41,036 nucleotides of DNA from Catenaria anguillulae PL171 (taxonomy: Eukaryota > Blastocladiomycota > Blastocladiomycetes > Blastocladiales > Catenariaceae): NCBI GenBank assembly GCA_002102555.1, contig MCFL01000211.1, positions 1 to 41,036 on the forward strand, given 5' to 3'. Position 1 is the stretch's first letter. Each line of letters begins with the position of its first letter. The notes beneath the pieces are model-generated. The model did no database searches. It saw nothing but the letters and a program-made list of their open reading frames with translations, and was not told the origin of the DNA. Below, piece after piece: positions 30,653 through 39,339 of the stretch. The translations under genes were made by a program, and so were the position numbers.

Positions 30653-31452
30653 GATGAAGTGTGTTTTTGGGAGAGGGTCGGATTGGAAGGCCAAGGTATC
30701 TATGCACGGATTGGGGATGATGGCCGAGATGATTTCATCGAGTGGAGTCTACTGCTTTCTAAATTTGAAGTCTCGAGCGTATGCGAATCATTTGAGAAAA
30801 TTGGTGGGAACGCATTGCCTGCTATCATACCCCTTTGATGGGCTGCGAACAGTGACGCGTCATCAAAGAGGATCGACGCTGGGATCGACGACAGAGAGAA
30901 CGTGATGGCACGTGCTGGCTTGCCGATCCTTCGTGTCCTTGACCTGTTGTTGTTGACAATCCATGTCGAAAAAGTGTATCCATATCCATGATGCACGTAT
31001 GACTACGAAATGCAGTCGTAACCTTGTGCAACGCAACGTACTCACTCCGATCTACAAATTGGTAATCGAATCTCGCCGACTGTCTGTCTGGAGCACATCG
31101 GTGGCGGCCGCCAATCTTCGTTCCGTCAACAACCTTCCACGACTCTTGTCATCCCATCCACAGTACCCTACGTGCTCTCTGCTCGGACGCACTCTCCTCT
31201 CCTCATCGCATTGCCGAACATGTCACCACCGCCACCGCATGTCCATTCACACGCACCGGCTGCTGCGTCTGCGTCTGCGTATGCGTCTGCGTATGCGACT
31301 GTCATCGCATCGTCCAAACCTGGACTGGATCACGGCTTCTCTCATTCTCACTTGGCCCAATCTGTTCGAGTCGAGGGCCATCATCCCGTATCTCAGTCAG
31401 CTTCGACTTCTGCTGCGGACATAACCGACGATCGGGTACGCCGCATCGCACC
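30653..31452. other. Divergent promoter region between CIBAR and USP10/Ubp3 genes
   Basis: About 0.8 kb between genes facing away from each other, the only strand switch in the window. It contains TGACGCGTCA (30853-30862). From 31220 to 31435 there is an open frame that may be a first exon of the deubiquitinase (see that entry). Confidence 0.55.
30853..30862. promoter_or_regulatory. 10-bp palindrome TGACGCGTCA upstream of CIBAR
   Basis: An MCB-like core (ACGCGT) in a perfect palindrome, 201 bp upstream of the CIBAR ATG and about 590 bp upstream of the deubiquitinase ATG. A candidate target of the APSES factor in this window. Evidence is the motif only. Confidence 0.35.
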
Positions 31453-34400
31453 ATGTCCTCTCTTCCTGCTGACGGATTGCTGACCGCCATGCTCAACAAT
31501 CGTATGGTATCGTTTCTTTGCCAGCCATCCACATCCTCTTCGCTTGAAACGTCCTCTTCGTCCTCGCCCTCGTCTCATTTCACCGCACATTCAGGTTCGA
31601 GCTATGCCCGGCCAAAACCTTTGCGCTACTACCGATACAAGCTGCGGTGGCGAAATGGGGCCGATCTCACCAAACCTTACCATGCTTTCGAACTTGCCCC
31701 GTCATCATGTGCCTCTTCCGCGCTGCCATTTCCGCCCCCGCCACCTGTACCGGACACGCTTGATTTGCACCAATTCTTCTACATTGATCCTGCATCAAAC
31801 CCCTCTTCTTCACCTATCGATACCGCCGCTCCTTCTTCCTATGCCTCCGCTTCCGCCTCCGCCTCTGCTGCAACATTTTCACAACCCAAGACTGTCCTTC
31901 CAACTCTGCCAACTTCAACAAGCACGGCCGCACCTCCAAACCTGCGATCACCTTCTCGCGGAAGAAATCAGGCTCCTACTGCAGTTTCTTCAACACCTGC
32001 CTCCACGCCCTCAGCACCAACTGATGCTGTTGCAGCGAGCCCAAAGAATAAACCTGTGTCTCGTTCGCGGTCACGCGCAAAGCAACAACACACCGCTCAG
32101 CCGACACCCACCCCACCAGCTGTTCCGCTGATCCCGCCTGTGCAAGCCCTCGCCGCAGCTCAACAGTCTGCACCCCCCGCCAAACCCGCGTTAGGGTTTA
32201 CCTGGGCAAAAGTGGCCGCACAAACGACCACCCATCCGCCGGGGCGATCACCGGCCAATGCAGCGCCAGCATCCGTTGTCAAGCCACCGCCACCCGCGAC
32301 CACAGTTGCCAACGATTTCCCGGTTATTGAATCTACTGCATCTACACCTGTGCCAGTACATGCACACAAACCTGGCGCTGGTGCATGGACCAACTCCATG
32401 TCAGCATCCAAGGCAACGACAACGTCGCTGTCCACATCGACCACAGTCACTGTCAACGCACTCCCATCCAAATCGCAATCGTCGACAGCCGCGACCACGC
32501 CCACCAAGCGCACCGCGACGGTTCCAGATTTCACACCCACATCGATGCTGCAGTTCATGCAACCGGATTACTCTCGCCCAACAACTCCGGAACCCGTCCC
32601 GCCTGTTGCCCACCCTGTGCGACACGCATCGCCAACCCCGACTCGACGTGCTCCTGTTGAGGAACAAGCAGCAGATCAAGCTGCCAATGGACACGCTCGC
32701 CCGCTTCCGTCCACGCCACCTGCACCATCCGCGTCATCATCGGCAAATGTAGAAAAGAAGGACGAGGAGAAGTCAAGGGACGGGTCCCCAACACCAACAG
32801 CACCACGTGCTGCACCGACAGCTCCATTCTCATGGGCAGCGGCCGCAGCGGGTCCACAACCGAAACCGCCATCGACTCCGTCACCGCCCGCGCCCGTTTT
32901 CACAGCCACAGTGTCAGCCGCCAGGCCCGCCATCGAGGTGACAACACCGACACCCACGTCTGCGGCCCCGTCGGAGCAAGCCACACCCGTTGCACCCACC
33001 ACGACCTCAACAACGCAATCCACACCCACGCCTGCCGCACCATCAGCCGACGCTGTGGCTGAGCCGCCCACGAAACCCAAACCAAAACAAGTGACATCAT
33101 GGGCGGCGCTCTTTGACTCTGGATCCAAACCTACCGCTGCACCCACATCCACGTCCACGGCTTCCGCATCATCAACGGCCGGGGGGCTCGTGTCACTGGG
33201 CGACCTAGCTACCGCATATGTGCACGACTATGTGGGCGGCACGCCGCACGCGCGCGGGCTTGTCAACAATGGCAACATGTGCTTCCTCAATGTGATTTTG
33301 CAGCCGCTGATTCACTGCCCGCCGTTCCGCAACTTGCTGCGTGCCGTCAACAAGCGCGTGGTTGCAAAGATTGGCGGCGACGATGGTGGCGGCGACGCCA
33401 AGTTGATTGAGGCGTTTGTGGCGTTCATGGGCGAGTATCTGGGTGGCGGCGGCGGCGACCAGGACGTTGAGCAGGGCGATCCGTTGGTGCCTGAGCCCAT
33501 TTACGATGTCGTCCGGGCAACAAAGTCGCGGGCACTGGTCAAGGGCCGGCAAGAGGATGCAGAAGAGTTTCTCGGGTTTTTGCTCGATGGACTGCACGAT
33601 GAATTTGTCAAGGCCATCAAGCAGGCCGACGAGGTCAAGCAGCGCAAGGCGGCGCTGTCGCGAACGGGCTCGGCCGAGGACGTTGGCGTTAACGGCAATG
33701 GTAGCGGCAACGAGTGGCTCGAGGTGGGCACAAAGCATCGCACGGCAGTCACGCGCACCGTGGCAGCAACCGAGTCGCCCATCAGCTCGCTCTTCACTGG
33801 CCGCATTCGATCCACGCTGCGTGTCCCTGGTCATAAGGATTCCGTCACGAGCGAGCCGTTCCAGTCGCTGCCGCTCGACATTTCGCCCGACCATGTGCTT
33901 TCGGTGCCCGATGCGTTGCACGAGATTATCCGGCCAGAGACTATTTCCGAGTATCCGCTGCCGGGCGGGCGTGGGGTCGTCGACGGGGTCACCAAGCAAG
34001 CAAAGCTCGAGCGCGTGCCACCCATCTTGATCATGCATTTGAAACGGTTCCTGTTTGACGCAGCTCGCGGGGATACGGTCAAGGTGACAAAGCACGTGGA
34101 CGTGCCCATGACGTTAGAGCTCGAGCCGCGGTTGTGGGCAGACAAGGTCCGGCATCAAGCGCGTGCCATGTCGTCGTCGTCGTCGTCCGGCAGCGCCATG
34201 GGTGTGACGCCAAGGTCGCGCACCCCCTCGCCCGTGCGTCCGTCGGGCGGGGCATTGTCGCCCACGCGCTTTTCTGCGCTCGCACCCCCATCACACACGC
34301 ACCTTCCGCTGCCCTCGGCGTCTCAAACGCCGACATCTCCTGGTGGGTCCGCGGGCACGGGCATTGGCCCGCACTCACATTACCGACTGTTTGCCATCGT

Positions 34401-35163
34401 GTACCACCACGGGCGCGCGGCCAACGGCGGGCATTACACGTGCGATGTGCTCGAGTCGCCAAAGGAGGGCATGTGGGTGCGCATGGATGACACGGAGCTG
34501 CAGAGGGTCACGACGGCCGAGGTGGTCCAGCATAAGCACGATCGCGAACCATACTTGTTGTTTTACGAGTGCGCTGAGCTTGTCGAGCGGGTCGAGCGGC
34601 CGCGTGGGAGGGCAGTGGGCAAGCCGCCAGCAGCCAGGGCAAAGAGTGCTGGGTCGCGTGCGTCGAGTGTGGGTGCGCAGGGCAAGGGCAGGGTGAATGG
34701 GTTGGCCAGTAAGGTCGGCGTAGAACCGGCAGCACCTGCCACGGCTACCACTGCGTCGACGACACCGTTATCCGTGTCAGCACCCACGGCAGCCGCCTCA
34801 GCCGCAGCCGTCGCGCCTCCCGCGCCTGTTGCAATGTCCGTGGATGCTTCAGCATCCACGCTGACGGCACTCAAGGACGAACAAGCGGATGTGGATCGCG
34901 CAATTGCTGCGTCGCTTGCAGACTCGGGTCTGTTCCCGCCGCCCCCGCCATCGCCGCCGTCGCCGCGACCGAACGAGGCCGAGGAGGAGATGCCGTTCAT
35001 GCCTGTGGCAGCGAAGAAGCAAAAGGCCAAGCCGGCGCCGCAAGCGCACGGTAGAGGACGTGGGTCGTCGTCTGGCGGAGGGCGTGGAGGTACATCAGGA
35101 AATGCGGGCAGGGGAGCGGGGCGAGGGTTGAGTAGGGGAAAACGGACGGGCGGCGCGAGCTGA
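31453..35163 (+). CDS. UBP3: Ubiquitin carboxyl-terminal hydrolase, USP10/Ubp3 family
   Basis: Counting from the ATG at 31453, 1236 residues. The first 590 are Pro/Thr/Ser/Ala-rich and probably disordered, with two SWAA/TWAKVA-like islands. The USP domain starts at about 598: RGLVNNGNMCFLNVILQPLI with catalytic Cys610, RQEDAEEFLGFLLDGLHDEF, PILIMHLKRFLFD, YRLFAIVYHHGRAANGGHYT with catalytic His994, and VRMDDTEL with Asp1012/1013. It ends with PYLLFYE. The C-terminus adds a ubiquitin-interacting-motif-like helix (DVDRAIAASLAD, about 1146) and an RGG-type Gly/Arg tail, not typical of Ubp3. The family acts with Bre5/G3BP on transport and stress-granule substrates. A spliced start is possible: the frame from ATG 31220 ends at a GTACGC donor (31436), and a good acceptor at 31523-31524 joins it in phase. 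That would replace the first 24 residues by 72 others. Confidence 0.93.
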   Translation: MSSLPADGLLTAMLNNRMVSFLCQPSTSSSLETSSSSSPSSHFTAHSGSSYARPKPLRYYRYKLRWRNGADLTKPYHAFELAPSSCASSALPFPPPPPVPDTLDLHQFFYIDPASNPSSSPIDTAAPSSYASASASASAATFSQPKTVLPTLPTSTSTAAPPNLRSPSRGRNQAPTAVSSTPASTPSAPTDAVAASPKNKPVSRSRSRAKQQHTAQPTPTPPAVPLIPPVQALAAAQQSAPPAKPALGFTWAKVAAQTTTHPPGRSPANAAPASVVKPPPPATTVANDFPVIESTASTPVPVHAHKPGAGAWTNSMSASKATTTSLSTSTTVTVNALPSKSQSSTAATTPTKRTATVPDFTPTSMLQFMQPDYSRPTTPEPVPPVAHPVRHASPTPTRRAPVEEQAADQAANGHARPLPSTPPAPSASSSANVEKKDEEKSRDGSPTPTAPRAAPTAPFSWAAAAAGPQPKPPSTPSPPAPVFTATVSAARPAIEVTTPTPTSAAPSEQATPVAPTTTSTTQSTPTPAAPSADAVAEPPTKPKPKQVTSWAALFDSGSKPTAAPTSTSTASASSTAGGLVSLGDLATAYVHDYVGGTPHARGLVNNGNMCFLNVILQPLIHCPPFRNLLRAVNKRVVAKIGGDDGGGDAKLIEAFVAFMGEYLGGGGGDQDVEQGDPLVPEPIYDVVRATKSRALVKGRQEDAEEFLGFLLDGLHDEFVKAIKQADEVKQRKAALSRTGSAEDVGVNGNGSGNEWLEVGTKHRTAVTRTVAATESPISSLFTGRIRSTLRVPGHKDSVTSEPFQSLPLDISPDHVLSVPDALHEIIRPETISEYPLPGGRGVVDGVTKQAKLERVPPILIMHLKRFLFDAARGDTVKVTKHVDVPMTLELEPRLWADKVRHQARAMSSSSSSGSAMGVTPRSRTPSPVRPSGGALSPTRFSALAPPSHTHLPLPSASQTPTSPGGSAGTGIGPHSHYRLFAIVYHHGRAANGGHYTCDVLESPKEGMWVRMDDTELQRVTTAEVVQHKHDREPYLLFYECAELVERVERPRGRAVGKPPAARAKSAGSRASSVGAQGKGRVNGLASKVGVEPAAPATATTASTTPLSVSAPTAAASAAAVAPPAPVAMSVDASASTLTALKDEQADVDRAIAASLADSGLFPPPPPSPPSPRPNEAEEEMPFMPVAAKKQKAKPAPQAHGRGRGSSSGGGRGGTSGNAGRGAGRGLSRGKRTGGAS

Positions 35164-35862
35164 TGGTAGGTATGTGCGCCAGTGTATGATTTGACATCTC
35201 GTTTGTAGTTTTGTTATTGATAGTTGGAGTGTGCTATTACTTTTTCCTTTTGTTTCTTTTGTTTTGTTTGATTGTTTTGACATAGTTGTGTACCTTTGCC
35301 CATTCATAACAAATTCACACACGCACACACACAAGCATCCACCTACTCTGGGTTAGTCTTTCGTGAATGGAGTCACCTTTGCAGTCACCTTTGGTTCCGC
35401 CCCTCCCCCGCCACTGGCAATGGATGTTGTCACAAAAGGTCACGATAGTGAACTATACTGACAGAATGCATTCCACGGCCAACGTGATGGATGCGGCAAA
35501 GAAGAGAAAAAGAAGAGGTAAAGAAGAGGACAAGACAGGTGCGAGAGGGGTCGACCGCCGGTCAGGAGCGGTAATGCGGCTTCGCCGTTGCTCATGAAGG
35601 AGAGAGCCAAATCCGATGGGTAAATCCGGCAAGACACCCAAATCATGCGTTGACTGGCGTCGACGTGTGCATCGAGTGTTTGCGTTGTACTTCAAGCAGG
35701 TAAGCAGGCGTCGGTGTTCGCACCTGACAAGTACAGACGCGACGACATGATGCCTAACTGTGTGGTCAATCACAAGCACACAGTCCATGACATGCCACAT
35801 CCAGCAATCGCCGCCACACTTCGACGTCGGGCCTGTTCCTGTATCCGCAATTCTGCCTCGGC
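35164..35862. other. Intergenic region between the deubiquitinase and 7TM member D
   Basis: About 0.7 kb. The first 120 bp are T-rich, as in a 3' UTR. Nothing else recognised. Confidence 0.5.
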
Positions 35863-37375
35863 ATGTCGGCCAGCGACAGCCCAGCTATTTCCGACCAGAT
35901 TGCGATCAACACCATCATTGGATTTGCAATATGTCTTGCCATCTCCTCCGCTACCATCTATGCCTTGATTGTCCGATTCCTGGCCACAATGAATCGTACC
36001 CCGGTGTCAAACGCGAGTCTCCCTCAACGGCTCTTATTTCGATTATTCTGTTCCCGCCAGGGCATGTCACGCTCTGAGAGCCGTTCACGCCATCCCTATT
36101 TTCATGGGCAAGTCAAGGCAAGTCAATCAAGCAAACACAGCAGAATTGTTGGGCAGGAGCGCATGATTCTGTTGCTCCTCGTTGCTATCTTTCATGTCAT
36201 TGAATCCATCAGCAATTTCATTTACATTAACAGCTTGTGGAGAACAGGAAACACCAATGTATGCTTGTGTTCACTTCCGTGTCCTCATGTATTGATTTTG
36301 AAACTATACACACCTCACCACCTTGGCGCTCATGATCAAGTTCCCATTCCATTTCGCACTTCGCGCCATCACAGTGCTTCCAGCTGGTCCCCTCATGACC
36401 ATTGCCACCGCTCGACGCATCTCGATCATTATTGTAACGCACCCTTCTTGGCGTCAGTGGTTCATGCGTGTCATTCGTGCCGTGTGCCTCATTGTCATGC
36501 TCGTGCTCCAGTCAGTTCACTTGCTCTCAGTCGCTGTGCGGATTGGCGCACCGCCTCGAGTCTGGCTAGCTTCTGTCACGGTTCCTCCATGGACAAGCGT
36601 GTTCGTCATGTCACTACCCATCATCTCCATCGGCTCGTCATTGTGGGCGCTCAAAATCGCATTCATGGACCACCACCAGGCTACAACATCGCCGTCCGCA
36701 TCTTCAGCAAGTGGATCAGTTTCTGGATCAGCGTCATTAGCATCGTCCTCGGCTCTGCATGCGACAACCGGTGGTAAAGAGAAGCAGCTGAATGTAAACG
36801 CGGAAGGTGCACAAACATCAGCAACAAGCTCCTCGCAGTCGTGCACAACCTCTCATCACGGCCCACCACCCCCGGAAAAGTCTGCCTCAAGCACTCCCGC
36901 GTCATGTTCATTCAATGCATCTTCACCGACAGAACGCATGTATGCAGATCCACCACCTGTTGAAATCATAACGCTCGCCAACCCAAGAGCGACTGGTTCA
37001 GCGGAACCGTCTTCCCTTCAATATTCGCTCAATCTCAGCTTCAAAGTGCTTTCGGTGCTCATGACCATCTGGTACATTCTGCATTCCCTGCTCATCATCT
37101 TTCAAGAACCCTTGACCCCTCGCGTTCCTATGCGATTGAGCGTGCTCACGACCAACGTGGCCGCCTTGGCCGCAGCGACCGAGGTCGGATTTGAGTGGTT
37201 GCTCAAGACGAGCCGGTTGAGGAGAAAGCGCAAGAAGAGGAGGGAGCAGTTCAAGAAGGCGGCGAGCGTGGTGGGAGAGAGTATACGGGAGGGGAGCAGG
37301 TCAATTGGGGATGCCAGGGGAGCTAAGGTGGTGGGAACAGTGGTGATTGAGGCGGCTATTTCGGAGCACGAATGA
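35863..37375 (+). CDS. Seven-helix membrane protein, family member D (intron-poor)
   Basis: Two exons, 35863-36258 and 36341-37375 (82-bp intron, donor GTATGC), give 476 residues, the longest member. Helix 1 is AINTIIGFAICLAIS, helix 2 IESISNFIYINSLW, helix 3 ends ATARRISIIIVTHP, helix 5 runs from VWLASVTVPPW to SLWALKIAF, and helix 7 ends AATEVGFEWLL, followed by a Lys/Arg-rich tail. The third cytoplasmic loop is a long Ser/Ala/Thr-rich stretch. Introns 2, 3 and 4 of the family are missing, and the coding sequence is joined precisely at those places (SLP-IISIG; NLSFKVL-SVLM). This looks like clean intron loss. The block from intron 1 to the lost intron 3 is 93 codons, as in the other five. 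First of a head-to-tail trio with E and F. Confidence 0.85.
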
Positions 37376-37673
37376 GGTAATCATGTTGCCTGTTCCATTG
37401 TGTGCACTTGCACCAGAGGCGACCGAGTTAATACATTCAGCCTGTTGGCTGGCATTGGTTGTTTTGCCCGTGCTCGCCTCGTCGCGCGCTGCATGCGAAC
37501 ATTTTGGGAATCGATGAAAACGAAATCTTTCGTCTACCGTCCAATTCAAGATCGGGAATTAACCATGTCCGCGATGGCTTGTCTGCCCCTCGATCATTTA
37601 CGATTGCCCACAATGAGACCTTTCGTTCAATGACCGTTCTCACAAGATATCTCGGCCCACAAGCAGCAATAAT

Positions 37674-39063
37674 ATGGAGCCCCTACTCGAAGCCCATGTC
37701 GCAATCAATACGGTCGCATTATTTGGACTGGGCTTCGTTTCCTCCGCCACATTGTCCAAACGCTTGTACTGTAAGCTTCCAGAGGGGACGCTGAGCGACT
37801 GTGTCCGATCCAGGAACCAACGAAGAAATGGGGAACAGCCGAGAGCTCGGCGGATGTCGACTGTCAGCATCACGGAAGCGTCCAATGCATTGACAGGGCA
37901 GAAACGTATCATGTTCCTGACCATCTCAAGCACCCTTTATACGCTCGAATGCATGCAATCCATGATCCATTACTACCTGCTATGGCGACACCCCAATCAC
38001 GCTAATGTTCGATTCTGATTCCTTGCATCCATGAGCTCGACTTTGCTATACTCCTGACTTGTGATTCTCCGGTAGACGTCGTATTACCACATTGTTCAAC
38101 TATTCACACTCATTCCAGCCGGTGGACTCCTCTGTTTGTCTACCATGTACCGCATGTCGCTGTTCCTTGCGACCCATCCGCAGACTCGCCAACGATGCTT
38201 GACAGCGATGCGTGTGTACTTGGCCCTCTCCATCTCGACCACGTGGGTCATGATTCTGAGAGCCGTGATAGCACACTTCCACTCATCAACGCAAGAGTCG
38301 ATGTCTGTGACTGTGTATCACCCGCTTGCCTCGTTATTTCTTGCGTTTATTCCGGTTCGAGCGTTTCCCTGCTTGGTCATCGAGGGCTCATCATACTGAT
38401 GTTCCCACATGGCTGCATGTAGTTGCTCTTTGTTTTGGTGTCAATTTGGACAGTGCGAAAGATTTTGACCAAGCGGGAATCCGCTCCAATGGCCGACACT
38501 GCGACATCTTGGGAGCCAGCAAGTCCCAGCTGTCAAACTCCAGAGCGAGGTCAATTGGCCCAACATGGATTGACTGCTGCGCCATCCGGCCGACCAGGGT
38601 CTGAACATTCACCAACAAGCTCTTCGGTTGTACTTGAGGACTCGCTCAAGACGACTTTTGTATTCCTTGTCGGTATCAGTGACTTGCTATTCCACGGACC
38701 CGATTGCTCCCACAAGCATTCTCACTCATTGTTCAAAAGCAGACAGCCTTCATGTCAATATCCTGGCTTGTATTCCTGACATGCACCGGCCTCAACTTCA
38801 CCACGCCAATTCGCGCAAGTGCCGTATCTACATGTGCGGGCATATTTTGCCTTGCAACCGAGTCAAGCTTTGAGTGGCTGCTGCGAAAGAATCATGCACT
38901 GAATCGACTCAAGCAGGCGACGGCGGCAGCGAGGAGAGGGGGGAGCACAAACCCCTCCTTACCAATTGCAATGATGAGGCGGTTGAGTGGAATGACTGGA
39001 TTAGGACCCGGCGTTGAACAAACAGATGGAGTCAAGAAATCGAAGGTTGGGGAGGGTGTTTGA
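37674..39063 (+). CDS. Seven-helix membrane protein, family member E
   Basis: Four exons: 37674-38006, 38076-38354, 38423-38668 and 38743-39063 (introns 69, 68 and 74 bp; donors GTTCGA, GTTCGA, GTCGGT), giving 392 residues. It lacks family intron 2: its second exon is 279 nt, exactly the sum of the 217- and 62-nt exons of A, B, C and F. Helix 1 AINTVALFGLGFVS, helix 2 LECMQSMIHYYLLW, helix 3 STMYRMSLFLATHP, helix 5 SVTVYHPLASLFLAFIP then LLFVLVSIW, the pre-helix-6 motif DSLKTTFVFL (shared with F), and helix 7 ending LATESSFEWLL. It follows D by 298 bp. After helix 5 the usual SLWSLK is changed to SIWTVRK. Function unknown. Confidence 0.83.
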
Positions 39064-39339
39064 AAATGCATACATATGTTTTGGTGAATAACCGCTACGT
39101 CTACTCCACGGATCGATGGACTGAATGCATGTTCGCATGTGCAAGCGTGATCGCGTCATCAGGCGGTCTGCTGGCAGCCAGATCGACACGCAATCAAAGG
39201 TTCCTACGTGCATACAGGATACTTGGTTTGAATAATCGAGGCGGTTGCGCTGTATAGTGTAATCAATAAGCAGTTTGATACGTGCCAAGAATCATGCCGC
39301 CGTCCTGCCAACGCAATCCCGCCTAGGAAATACAATGCG

